A DNA stretch of 64,000 nucleotides from Niebla homalea (taxonomy: Eukaryota > Ascomycota > Lecanoromycetes > Lecanorales > Ramalinaceae). The notes beneath the pieces are model-generated. The model worked only from the letters and a program-made list of their open reading frames with translations. It was not told the origin of the DNA and did no database searches. The DNA lies in the NCBI GenBank assembly GCA_019925105.1, contig JAHGAU010000001.1:2604001-2668000 (forward strand), written 5' to 3'. Of the stretch, positions 44,381-54,689 are shown in pieces (the stretch's first letter is position 1; the number at the start of each line of letters is the position of its first letter). Both the position numbers and the translations under genes were made by a program.

Positions 44381-44953
44381 TCACCCACTCTTACTATAAA
44401 CGCACAACCCAATCCCCCCCAACACAAACCCCATCCCCACCCACGTATCCCTCCCGACCCCCTTCCCCTCCACCCACCACTCCCCCACCGTCGTGCACAG
44501 AAACGCCAAACTATTGACCACCGGCACCGTCAAGCTCAACTCCGTATTCCCCACCAGCAGGAAAAACCACACCGACCCCGTCAGGTTGATGACCAGCGGG
44601 ATCGCATACTGCGGCGTCCGCAGCAGGTCGTACACGTGGCACGCGGCCTTCAGGATGTGGTAGCGCAGGAAGGCGAGGGGATTGTTATTGTTGTTGTTGT
44701 TGTTGTCGCCGCCTGTAGGGGCGGTGGCAGAAGAAGAAGAGGAGAGGAGGGACGCGTGGGTCGAGGGGCGGTAGGAGAGGGCGCCCCGTCGGATGAAGGG
44801 GGTGGTGAGGCCCCAGGCTAGGGAGACGAGGATGACGGCGAGGATGTAGTTGAAGAGGGGGGGGGAGGGGGAGGTCGAGGAGGGGGTACTGCTGCTGCTG
44901 GGGGAGGAGGAGGAGGAATGAGCGGCGGCAGCGGGGGTGGAGACGAGGGACAT
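44381..44953 (-). CDS. TMEM234-family small membrane protein
   Basis: 190 residues when started at MSLVSTPAAAAHSS. An in-frame upstream start at 45277 would add 108 residues but overlaps the coding end of the uL22m gene on the same strand and reads as untranslated leader, so I reject it. About four hydrophobic segments are visible: YILAVILVSLAWGLTTPFI, IPLVINLTGSVWFFLLV, LTVPVVNSLAFLCTTVG and a last one around GMGFVLGGIGLCVYSKSG. The motif AWGLTTPFIRRGA and the closing pattern match the putative transmembrane protein 234 family, an EamA/drug-metabolite-transporter-like half-size protein whose function is poorly known. Between the first and second segments lies a Ser/Asn-rich loop with a run of eight Asn encoded by a GTT/TTG-type repeat. 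Two Ser-rich runs precede the first helix. Confidence 0.8.
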   Translation of the reverse strand: MSLVSTPAAAAHSSSSSPSSSSTPSSTSPSPPLFNYILAVILVSLAWGLTTPFIRRGALSYRPSTHASLLSSSSSATAPTGGDNNNNNNNNPLAFLRYHILKAACHVYDLLRTPQYAIPLVINLTGSVWFFLLVGNTELSLTVPVVNSLAFLCTTVGEWWVEGKGVGRDTWVGMGFVLGGIGLCVYSKSG

Positions 44954-45219
44954 GGTTATTGACGTCGATGGTTGGGATGGAGGTCGGTGCGGTGGGGCTT
45001 GGGGAAGTTCGAGCTTGGTGTGAGTGGTATTGTGTGGATACTGCGGATATTGTGGTATGAAGTGGGCACATTTCAGTATAGCACATGTCGCCCCCTGAAT
45101 GTGGGAATGAGTTTGAGCGAGGGAAGGATGGTGGACATTGTATTCCTGTGATAGAGAAGGGAATGACTGTAACTCTTGAATATAATGGGTATCACTGGTA
45201 GTATACGCTATCTCTAAAT

Positions 45220-46341
45220 CTACCACAATGGGTACTGCCTCTGCGCAGTCACAGGTCTGTCGGGCAAAGGTACCCATACCTTCTTCTTCAACCGCTTCTG
45301 CGCCCTCTCCTCGGCTTCTCTTATCCTCGTCCTTTCCTCCTTCAACGAGACTGTGATACCTGTAAAGCTTTGTCAGTGTGGCCTCATGTTTGAAGTCGGT
45401 GGGGGGAATTTACTGGTATAAGGATGATGCAATTTGAACGCCCGACCCCTCGCCCTGTAATCCGTCCCAAATTCATACTTGCCCCGACCCACCCAAGCCT
45501 GATCAATGTACATCGAACTGGGGTCCTCAATCATTCGCCTCTTGCCCTTTTTATCTTCCACCACCAGGACTCTCCCTTCGCCCGCTGGCTCTTGCTTCTT
45601 TGCCATTCCATCAGGCGTTGGGATGTCCAATCCAATTCCCATCTGCTTCTCTGCGATGGCCTTGTTTCGCGCATACTCCAGATGTTTCAGCACGTCTCTC
45701 GCGACCAACTTCTTGCTGAACCGCATCTGCACCATCGCCTCCTCTAGCGGCTTGCCTGCAATCTGTCTAGCTAACGGGAAGAGCTTCTTGACACTTGTCT
45801 TGAAGAAGGGAGACTTGGACACGTCATGTCGCTCAGTGCGTAGCAGCTTGTCCCCCTTGGACAAGCGGCCCCGACCCCGGACTAGTCGGGCCACCATTTT
45901 CTGCTCCCATTGTAGGCGTTTGACGGGATTGGGATCTTTTTGCGTTCGCTTGATGGTGGTTGGGTCGGTATATTTCGCAGTCTGTGGGAGCTTGAAGGGG
46001 TTAAACCCTTCCTGCGCTACTTCTTTCTGGCGTTGCGCATCTGCTTCGTCAAGGATCGAGGAGCCTGGGGCAAGACCGCCGCTGCCAAGCTGGGGCGCTT
46101 CAGCATCGCTATCAGGCTCAGGTCTACTCATCGGAGGAGGCTTGGCTGGATCTCTGCTACGGGCTAGGCGACGTCGAAAGTTTTCGAATATGTGTCGGTG
46201 ATGCGTGCATAGAGGGTAATGGGGGGCAAGTTGGGTGTGAGGGCGGAGAGGAGATGCTTGGGCAATGTGTTAGTGTTTTAGCTTCTGGCTTTCTGGAACG
46301 GACTCACATGTGAGCAGGAGTCTTTTGGAAGAGGTGGCCAT
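45220..46341 (-). CDS. MRPL22: Mitochondrial large-subunit ribosomal protein uL22m
   Basis: Model: complement of 45220..45359, 45414..46256 and 46308..46341, 338 residues. uL22m lines the exit tunnel of the mitochondrial ribosome. The core FPLARQIAGKPLEEAMVQM with FSKKLVARDVLKHLEYARN is the L22 fold. Exon 3 supplies the conserved end ITVSLKEERTRIREAEERA and the terminal VTAQRQYPLW; the 54-nt intron 2 restores HHPYTSITV. Exon 1 supplies a presequence, MATSSKRLLLT, joined through a 51-nt intron (CTAAC branch site) to SSPLRPHTQL, giving an Arg/Ser-rich, acid-poor N-terminus as expected for matrix import. The largest single frame begins later, at MSRPEPDSD (46131), which would lack a targeting signal. 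An in-frame upstream ATG at 46458 (MNGRNFFRRFSTSS) is an alternative start. It is divergent from MOT1 about 200 bp away. Confidence 0.88.
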
Positions 46342-46537
46342 AATTTCAGGGGCGGATTGTAGGAGTATTGAGGATGGATAGTCATCAGAGAAAAGCTCTT
46401 CATCCATAGAAAGTTGGCTTGAAGTCGAAAACCTTCGGAAAAAGTTTCTTCCGTTCATAATACGAAGAATACTTCAACTTCCTCTCCAAGCGATATCCCC
46501 TGTCTGACATACCTAATTCAAATAGAATTTGATTGTT
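46342..46537. promoter_or_regulatory. Compact divergent promoter uL22m / MOT1
   Basis: Only about 200 bp separate the two start codons, so both genes must share this control region. No particular site is called. It contains the alternative upstream ATG of uL22m at 46458. Confidence 0.55.
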
Positions 46538-47911
46538 ATGGAGAATTATCAGTCCGACGATATTTCTCTGCGAATCCAGTCTCTGAAGATGATCAGAAGC
46601 TATTATCGCCAGACCAAAAAGAACCTATGGAAGGTACAAAAACACAACCTCCACACGTTTTGCAAGCAACCTCTGGCGGAGATCTCTGGATCATTTGGAG
46701 ACCTTGGGACACTGCTTCCAATTTTGATTGCACTCACAATCAATGGAACAATTGACCTTGCCAGCACCCTCGTATTCAGTGGACTTGCAAACATCTTGAC
46801 TGGTGTAATATATGGCATTCCTCTTCCTGTGCAGCCGATGAAGGCTATAGCTGCGGTCGCTATTGTTCGAAGCTTCTCACCTGCCGACAACGCGTCTGCT
46901 GGTCTTTTTGTAGCTGCTGCCATCGGGTTCCTAAGCCTGACACGTCTAATTAGATGCTTTACCGACTGGGTTCCCATTCCTGTCGTCAAAGGCATTCAGG
47001 TTGGAACAGGTCTTGCCCTATCGATGTCTGTTGGCAATCTTCTGCACATTTCTGTTCTGAATGGTTTCATCTTTTCGTCCCTGTTTCTTGGGCTCCTTCT
47101 CACAACACACTCTCAGAGGATACCGTATGCGCTGATACTCCTCATCATTGGTATTCTGGCGGTCAGTGTCAGCCCTGTCACCAATCATCCGGTGGATCAC
47201 CGGGGATGGCCCTACTTTGGGCTTTGGCACCCACGCACTTTCATTCCTCCCCCAAACGCCTTTGCCAAAGGTACCCTTGAAGCTGGCCTAGGACAGTTGC
47301 CGCTCACTACACTCAATTCCGTCATCGCCGTGTCCTTCCTTGCAGCCGACCTATTCCCTGACATTTCCTCGCCCTCCACTACGTCGCTCGGGCTCAGTGT
47401 AATGGCGATCAACCTTGTGGGATGTTGGTTTGGGTCAATGCCCGTCTGCCATGGTAGTGGTGGTCTTGCAGCTCAGTATCGATTCGGAGCGCGCTCTGGC
47501 GCCAGCATCATCTTCCTCGGATTGTTGAAGCTGTCACTTGGTCTCTTTGCGCAGAATCTTGCAAAGATCGTCTTTGCGAGGTTTCCGAGTACGATCCTCT
47601 GCCTTCTTTTGTTGGCGGCGGGCATAGAACTGGCACAGGTAGGACAGAGTGTAAATACAAACGGAGCGAGAGACATTGTGCACGAAGAAGGTGAGGCAGG
47701 CACGGCGCTCTATGTCAAATCGAAAGGGCAGGTTTCGGAATTGACCGAAGACTTGATGAAGCGTAGGTGGACGGTCATGCTTGTTACTGTGATTTTTCTA
47801 ATCACTTTCAAAAATGATGCTGTGGGATTCCTGGCAGGCATGAGCTGCCATTGGTCATGGCTATTGCTTGATCAGTGGCAAGGCAGAAGTGGCATACGCC
47901 TTTTGGATTGA
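46538..47911 (+). CDS. MOT1-family molybdate transporter
   Basis: Intronless, 457 residues from the first ATG at 46538; a nine-base extension upstream is open only from a TTG. MOT1 proteins import molybdate, needed for molybdenum cofactor and so for nitrate reductase. About ten hydrophobic segments are visible. The two family motifs are present: GIPLPVQPMKAIAAVAIVR near residues 93-111 and SMPVCHGSGGLAAQYRFGAR near 300-319. The N-terminal helix begins AEISGSFGDLGTLLPILIAL, as in other members. Unlike sulfate (SulP) permeases there is no C-terminal STAS domain. The cytosolic loop around residues 370-410 is hydrophilic (NTNGARDIVHEEGEAG). Plasma-membrane or vacuolar location cannot be decided from sequence. 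Confidence 0.9.
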   Translation: MENYQSDDISLRIQSLKMIRSYYRQTKKNLWKVQKHNLHTFCKQPLAEISGSFGDLGTLLPILIALTINGTIDLASTLVFSGLANILTGVIYGIPLPVQPMKAIAAVAIVRSFSPADNASAGLFVAAAIGFLSLTRLIRCFTDWVPIPVVKGIQVGTGLALSMSVGNLLHISVLNGFIFSSLFLGLLLTTHSQRIPYALILLIIGILAVSVSPVTNHPVDHRGWPYFGLWHPRTFIPPPNAFAKGTLEAGLGQLPLTTLNSVIAVSFLAADLFPDISSPSTTSLGLSVMAINLVGCWFGSMPVCHGSGGLAAQYRFGARSGASIIFLGLLKLSLGLFAQNLAKIVFARFPSTILCLLLLAAGIELAQVGQSVNTNGARDIVHEEGEAGTALYVKSKGQVSELTEDLMKRRWTVMLVTVIFLITFKNDAVGFLAGMSCHWSWLLLDQWQGRSGIRLLD

Positions 47912-48474
47912 CAGTGAGCCTTCTCTGTTAATGAATAATGACAATCTTTGACTCTATGACCACCCTTCTGGCCAACTCCATGTGCACCTTTCGTACCACA
48001 ATTTCCAGGGTACATCTCTCCTTTCACAACGAATTTTGTCTTGGATCTTGCAATTTGCTTGAAAAGAGGACTTGCTTTGGCAAGATGACGGCTGTGCCTG
48101 GGTTCAACTCCATTTCCCTCTAACGACCATGATGAGAGAGAAATCCAGGCACCTGGTTGATCCTCCAAATATCAATATTGAGGGTGTTAAACCGATAAGA
48201 ATGAAAGGCGTGGTAGGGCGTAGCATCAGTCGAGAACGAAATTGGTGTACATATCAGCAATGATGAGATGCATCTAAGCCAAAGCTATGCGAAAGAATCG
48301 ACGTGGAGATTTTGGCTCAGCATGCTCGTGTAACAATACCTTTTATCACGAAAAGTATTGAAGATGCGACCGGGTATCTACCATCATCATGCGGCCCTCG
48401 TACATTTAACATTTTCCAACATCCTGCCTTGCTGCATTGTCTCTCCCATGAACCTAGAGTTCAACTTCGTATGC
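47912..48474. other. Convergent intergenic region, no gene seen
   Basis: About 560 bp between the 3' ends of MOT1 (plus) and the chitin synthase gene (minus). No recognisable gene. Confidence 0.5.
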
Positions 48475-51448
48475 TTACACGCCTCTGAACAGCCTGACGA
48501 TCAAGAACCACACCGCCCCCACAAACCGGAACAGACTCAGCGCCGCCACAGACCACAGCACCACACCCATATAAATAGTGCTCCGTTGCGTATCATCCGC
48601 TTGCTTCTTCCCGCCAACATTGACCCTCTCCAACCCACCCGCGGACAACACCACAGCACACAGCGCGAAATTGCAGAACATCCAGACCAGCACGACCGCT
48701 GACCTGAAACCCTTGTAATAGTCCTCCTGCTTCTCCGATTCCGACACAATCTTCACCTCCTTGGGTGCTTTTTGGGAGAAGACGCGCATTTCGGCATCGT
48801 ACTGAGCGTTGAGGTCGCCGTCGTCCTGGGGGATGGTTACATCGACTTTCCCGCCGGGTTTCAGGTTGGCGGAGGCGAGTTTGGGGGCTTTGTCGTCGCC
48901 CTTGGTGCCCCAAGTGATGTCGTGGGTGTTGCAAAAGGCATAGACGTTGAGGATGTTGATGTAGGTGGGGGTAAGGAGGAGGTATTGAATAAACTGTGAT
49001 GAAGATTAGTACACTAATGGGAGAGAGACATGTGGTATGCAATTGAAGTACTTACTGAAGTGAAGAGGTGCCACGGGTCGAAGAACAGGAATGATATAAC
49101 AAACCAGAGGACGTAAGTTGAGAGGAGTGAAACAATCAGGGTGAAGAAGAGCTTGTTTTTGAATAGGTCGCTGGCGGTAAAGCCATTGTCCTTTGTCTCG
49201 ATCTGGATCGATCGCACCGTGATGAAGACGGAAGCGAAGACCAGATAGAGCATTATGCCGACCCAGAAGTAGACCATTGTCATGTAAAACTTGTTCGAAC
49301 CCTGGGGTCGATTGCCCAAGGCGAGGACGAAGCAGGTGAGTAGCGTTGCTAGATACAACCACTCAAAAACCACCCCTAGAATGTTTCCAGTTGTGCTGAG
49401 CAGTTCCTTTCCGCCGAGGGAATTGGTGAGAATATGGAAGACGAGGAAGAAGTTGCCAATTGCAAACCAGGCGAAGATCATGTTGATGGTTTGGTAGGTG
49501 AATTCGATGAGGAACATGATCTTGCGCATGAAGCTATGATCACTTCGGTTGATTTGGTAGAAGTGGGCAATAGCATAGATGGCCGCGAAGAAGCTGCCGT
49601 TCAGCCATCGCCTCCGCTGCATGATGAACTCGGCCATCTGATCTGGTACATCTGTTTCGCCAGTAGAAGACTTGACATACTGCAAGATCCAGCGGCAGTT
49701 CCTTTTCGAGACCAGCTCGAAGCAGAGGATACGATCTTCGGCAAGATACATGTTTGCTGTGAAGATGCCTGCGTTAGCACCGTGCATCTTCTCGCCTGCA
49801 AAGTACTTTTCCAGAGGGCCCTGGCCAGACTTGTCATTCTGAAGGGCGATGTATCGGTAGGCAGAGAAAGCTCCAGGAAGCACCGAAATGAACCCGAAAG
49901 CTGACTCAAGAGGCTTGTCAAGAATGTTACTCATCTTATACTCGAAATTCTGCGTTGCCACGAGAGGATTGATAAGCTTCTTGCCAGAACTCAACATGAC
50001 CTTGATCTCGCCGCAAGCACCTCCGCACATGGGCTCCAGGTCAAAAGCCTTCCAGAGGTTGTAGATGGAATCTTTGCCTGGCTTCGTCCCTGCGTCAAGG
50101 AGGACGCAAATGTTCGGGTCTAGCACCCTGCCGAAAGCCTGGAAAAACCACCGATGAGAATTGATCTTCTTCTGATTCTTTTCCTTTAGACAGAAGACCA
50201 TTTGCACCGGTGTCGCTCCCCGTGGTTTCAGATGCACAGTCTTTCCTTTCAGCTCCATGCCAACTTGAGTGGTGTATTCGTAAATGTGGGCTGTCACATC
50301 CTTGCCGCTGACCTGTTGCTTTGCGATACCCTCTTGGAAGACCCCAAGACCGGCGAGCACTGCCCTTGTCCTCGGATTGATCTTGGCTCGACCATCGCTG
50401 ACTACGCATACGACGATCTTCTTCCAAGCTTCTTTGCCCCATGTTTTGCTGTTTGTCCTTGAGCACATGTGCTCTATGTTCTTGAAAACACCAATCATGG
50501 TTCTTGCAAAAAGAAAGTCATCCTCGTTATACATTGTGACCACAATGAAAAGCTCGGTATTCCTAGGCCTTGCAAACAGCCTCTGCCGTAACGTAAATCT
50601 TGCATCATAGAACTCCGAGGGGTCGCAAGTGGCTGCTGAGTATCTCATGTGTGTGAATTCGTCTCTTTCGGGGGGCTCAGCATGAGGTACCTGACTCAGA
50701 AGTTTTGGTGGGATGGGGCAATCAAGCACAAGGTTGCCATTGAATAGCTGCACCTCTTTGACTGTCTTCCACCTCCGGATGGGAGCGGGACTAGGCGTGG
50801 GGTGGGGTGCCTGGCCCTCCATATCAGGTGCCAGAGTATGCGGATCTGGTCCGTATGCATTGTCTGGTTGCAAGATCGGCCGGTTGTCGTAATCGTCGTC
50901 GTGGAATTGCTCGTGCGATGGGTAGTGAGAGATGTCATGTTCATGTTCGAGGTCATCATGGAAGGGATTCGGTTCGTAAGGTTGTTGATAGTATTGGTCA
51001 TGATGCTCTTCCGGCGAAAGGGCATAGTCATGGCTTGGATGAGCGTACTGCTGCCCGGTGGGCGGGTACTGCGATTCATAATTCTCATTGTGATGGTATG
51101 AATTATCTATATTCTCAACCGAGTAGGTAGGCTGTGGAGCCAGTCGATCATGGGTTCCCGGAGGTCCCATGGGTATCTGTAGAGGTGCTTGTTGAGGTCG
51201 GTATGGTCCATCTTCTAGTTGATAGCCGTGTGGTGCTTGACCAGGGGAGGGTGATCGATGTGGAGGCATGTATGGATTGTTATAGTTGTCGTCGTCTTCA
51301 GGAGGGTGTGCAGGGAAGTCTGAAGGAGGGAAGAAGAATGGTCAGCGCACGTCATTCAAAGTGGAAGCGGTGTCATGGCCCGTTGTTTCTGAACAATGAA
51401 GGTATGACGCAGGGGGGCTTTCAACCTACCCAACCGGTTGTAAGACAT
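48475..51448 (-). CDS. Chitin synthase (family 2 glycosyltransferase, class I/II-like)
   Basis: Model: complement of 48475..48993, 49056..51319 and 51430..51448, 933 residues. It polymerises GlcNAc from UDP-GlcNAc into cell-wall chitin at the plasma membrane and septum. The 19-nt first exon encodes MSYNRL and joins through a 110-nt intron to [11 protein letters not shown], matching the usual chitin synthase opening. The N-terminal ~190 residues are Pro/His/Gln-rich. Catalytic-core motifs include [36 protein letters not shown], the acceptor-site [10 protein letters not shown] and [10 protein letters not shown] near residue 575. About seven transmembrane segments follow, and the 62-nt last intron splits one of them (FTS joined to [15 protein letters not shown]). 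No myosin motor or DEK domain is present, which excludes classes V and VII. Assignment to class I or II is tentative. Confidence 0.94.
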
Positions 51449-52172
51449 GACTGGTGGCGGTTGCGGTAATTGGCGGAGGAATGTAATTCACAGGCAGGCA
51501 CGTGGCGAGCCAAGATCAGTATTGCTATGTGCCGTTTACAGAACAGAGTAGGCGAGGAAGAGTATGTGATGATCTCAAACTCGTCTCAGCCTGTTAGATC
51601 CAGTGCGACTTGGAGGTGGATGTCTCTTTGTTTATTCAAACGCCAACGCATTGGCCAAGACGCGCAGGCAGCGGCTTCAACGAGACTGCTACAACAGTAC
51701 GCTGTGTGGTTTGAGCCGATGGGTCATTGAGCAAGAGCAAGAGCAAGAGCAATATGTAAGCAATAAGGAGTCCATGCAGTTGCTTCAAGATTATCACCTC
51801 ACATTAACTTAAGACGCTGGCAGTGCCCCCTCGAAATCTGGGGCGAGCTATTTACGGACAAGGCTGGAGCAATTGTTCAACTGTTCAGGGGCCCGGGCGT
51901 GAACCGCGAAAATGATCCCTGTCGAGTCGATCGTCGGCGGGTCCTCCGGGTAAGGGTTCCCAGGTCACTCGCTTAATGTGGCCACGCCTCCTGCTGAGCC
52001 ACGCCTTACACGTCTTCGATTCGCCTTGCCATACGGAATACTCGGCTCGTTCTCGTGTTTCAAATTTTTCAACCCTCAAACACGGATCAAGCGCGTTTTC
52101 ATTCATCTTGTACAACCATATACCAAAGGTTTCTTAGGTGTCGATCTGATTCATAGCATAGTTGATCTTGAC
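51449..52172. other. Divergent promoter region chitin synthase / tyrosine phosphatase
   Basis: About 720 bp. It contains four tandem copies of the hexamer GAGCAA at 51729-51752. No gene is seen. The frame open upstream of the phosphatase ATG starts only from a GTG and is taken as leader. Confidence 0.5.
51729..51752. repeat. (GAGCAA)4 hexamer repeat
   Basis: Four perfect tandem copies in the promoter region shared by the chitin synthase and phosphatase genes. Confidence 0.95.
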
Positions 52173-52727
52173 ATGGCGTCAGCAAACTCAGAGTCGGTGA
52201 AGCAAGTCAAACCGATATCAGTTGTCTTCGTATGCCTAGGCAATATCTGCCGTTCGCCAATGGCAGAAGCAGTCTTTCGCTCTCTCACAAAAGGGCACTC
52301 TGGGATTGCAGAAATTGATTCTGCCGGTACTGGCGCATATCATGCTGGCGACCCACCGGATCCGAGGACCATGGATACTTTGAGGGCAAATAAGATCAAT
52401 GACTTTGACCACCAAGCTAGGAAGATATGTTCATCGGATTTCACAGATTTCGACTATGTCCTTGCTATGGACAATGACAATTTATCGGATCTTCAAAGCT
52501 TGAAAGTTCGTTTGATGAAGAAAGACCCAAGCCTGGAGAGTAATGGCAAAGGCAAGGTCATGCTGTTCGGCGATTTTGGGGGCAAGAAGGGTGAGCAAGT
52601 CGGCGATCCGTATTACGGTGCGAAGAATGGCTTTGCAATTGCCTACGATCAAATGATCCGCTTTTCAAACGGTTTCATCTCTGAAGTCTTCAACAATACT
52701 AGCAAAACAACGCCCGAAATTCCTTGA
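52173..52727 (+). CDS. Low-molecular-weight protein tyrosine phosphatase
   Basis: Intronless, 184 residues from MASANSESVK. The enzyme removes phosphate from phosphotyrosine (and acidic small substrates) through a cysteinyl-phosphate intermediate in the cytosol. The P-loop VCLGNICRSP holds Cys21 and Arg27 in the C(X)5R arrangement, and Ser28 follows. The general-acid loop VGDPYYG carries Asp145 with the two tyrosines usual for this class. Further family hallmarks are IDSAGTGAYHAGDPPDPR and DFDYVLAMDNDNL. It resembles yeast Ltp1 and fission-yeast Stp1, with a slightly longer insert (ESNGKGKVMLFGDFGG). It is convergent with the next gene, leaving only about 100 bp between stop codons. Confidence 0.95.
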   Translation: MASANSESVKQVKPISVVFVCLGNICRSPMAEAVFRSLTKGHSGIAEIDSAGTGAYHAGDPPDPRTMDTLRANKINDFDHQARKICSSDFTDFDYVLAMDNDNLSDLQSLKVRLMKKDPSLESNGKGKVMLFGDFGGKKGEQVGDPYYGAKNGFAIAYDQMIRFSNGFISEVFNNTSKTTPEIP

Positions 52728-52825
52728 TTTAGCAATACCGTTGCATTCACTCGACATACCCGGCCTTTCCACTGCGCACCATAGCTTCAGAGATAACACT
52801 ACGACACCGTTACCAACCGACAACA

Positions 52826-53528
52826 TCATTTTGCCCGCCTTGAGAGGCTCGATTGAGTCGGCGGATGGGTGGAAGATGGCAGAGTCCGAGACCGGCCCTT
52901 GCTTTGAGCAGGCGCGTCTTTTGCTTTCAACTTAGGACTGGTGAGTGGTCGAGTGAGTTCCGCCAACCCGCGACAGTAGAGGTTCATGTCAACGTAGTTG
53001 GAAGGATGACAACCGGGTTGCGGTTTTCCATTTCTGGTCCATTCGAGGAGCGTCTTTTGCCACAAAAGCATCCGTTCGCGCTCAATACGTCTCATGCGCG
53101 CCTCAACATACTTCTTCCTTTGGGTCACAGAACAAATCAATCTCATGTACAGCTGGGTCAAGATGATAAACCGGAATTCAGATGACTCACCTTCTCCTGA
53201 TATTGTAGAGCTTCATTTCAATTTCTGCATCTTCGACCCTGAAATAGAACGGTACTCCATGCTCATTCAAGATTGGCGAGGCTGATCTTGATCCATCACT
53301 TTGATCACTATCACCTGCTTCTGGGTCTGGATCGAATCCTCGCTCATCATCCGCATCGTACGAGCTGGAGCTGCTATCATTCCAGTCGACGGGTTTGCGT
53401 GAACCAGTAGAGGACTCTAGGGTTCTGCTTGAGGTTTCCGATTGTCTTGAAGCATTGCAAAGCGTTCCTGGGCTCTCGACGTCTCCACTACGGCTGTTGC
53501 TAGAGGATTTTGAAATGGGTTGTCCCAT
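52826..53528 (-). CDS. Putative N-myristoylated protein, function unknown
   Basis: Model: complement of 52826..53117 and 53191..53528, 209 residues. I do not recognise the family. The N-terminus is MGQPISKSSSN: Gly2, small or uncharged residues at 3-5, Ser6 and Lys7, a classic N-myristoyltransferase site, followed by a long Ser-rich and then Asp-rich disordered stretch. Next comes a compact folded-looking segment, HGVPFYFRVEDAEIEMKLYN. The 73-nt intron joins this to IRRRKKYVEARMRRIERERM, a strongly basic helix, then LLWQKTLLEWTRNGKPQPG. The basic C-terminal tail is Ser/Pro-rich. A lipid anchor plus a basic helix suggests a peripheral membrane protein; this is inference. The frame is also open three codons further from a TTG, but 53528 is the first ATG. 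Confidence 0.75.
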
Positions 53529-54119
53529 TGTCAATCACAATTGTGGGTTTAGCACTGACTAGCTCTATTCACGGGGTTTTGATGCAGAATACTTTGCAGA
53601 CCTTGCTGGAGGTCAAGAAAGGAAAGTTGGGGCAAAGGAACTTGAAAAGCGCAGTAGAAATGACGGAACAGAATAGGCTGGGGCATCTTATAGAGGGTTA
53701 TGATGGTCCGGAGACTGTAGGATACACACACTACGAACACTGTTCTGATTTAGATTCTCCTATGGGCTCCGTACAAAATTTGGTGGTTCCAGACGTAACG
53801 TTTTCCATCATGAAAGTGTAAAGTAGGAAACGCGACTGGAATTGATAGGCACACATTCAAACAGTCTCCCTTCAGATGTTATGATCAATCGCATAGCGAC
53901 AATGGCGTGCATTTTCGAAATTATACTTGCTGCAATTTTCCGAGTAAACCTACCGATATCCTGACGCCTCCAGCCAATGAAAAATCCCACTGCGGCTCGG
54001 CGTCAGCTGAATGATACCCGCTAAGATAAGATAATGAATCGCGAGAAGGACGCCTCGGACGTCACTTCATTCACTCAGACGTCTTAAAATAAAAATGTGA
54101 ATTGCAAAGCTCGTGGGCC
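53529..54119. other. Divergent promoter region
   Basis: About 590 bp between the putative myristoylated protein (minus) and the Ser/Pro-rich protein (plus). Adjacent GATAA motifs occur around 54,020-54,033. No gene is seen. Confidence 0.5.
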
Positions 54120-54654
54120 ATGGCGCCACCGCTCTTTGTAAGAGCCCCTGAAATGGCTCGAATAGCTTCTCTGATATGCTGACAATCATGCCAGACACCA
54201 TCCCCTCATCGCTTCGCCCCACCCAAATCCAGAGCCTCCCAAAAGGCCCCTCCATCATCCCTCCGCTTCTCTGCGACCCATCCCTCGCCATCCCAACAGC
54301 AGTTCGCCCCGACTCCCAGATTCAACTTCTCCACCCCGCGAACAACCGCCGGTGACAGTCGAACCTCCCAAGCAACTCCCCAGCATTCATCACCACTCAC
54401 GCGCCGCCCCACTCGTCGGAAAGACGACATCGAAGAGCTCCCCTCCTCTGATCACGACCATAGTGACGATGCAGCACCTACCCAGGACCTTCCATCCACC
54501 TCCCAAATATTCGGCGCCGAGCCACGAGGCATCAAACGCCCGCACCCCACATCCTCTCGCAAAAGGGACGTCATCGTGATATCTTCTTCCCCCACGGATC
54601 ACACTTCGGATCACGAAGCTACGCCACCGACCACACCACCACATGCCCCGCAAC

Positions 54655-54689
<35 letters not shown>

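Noticed and set aside
44039..44821. Plus-strand frame of 260 codons
   Set aside because: Pro/His/Arg-rich translation is the antisense of the TMEM234-like gene and follows its codon bias.
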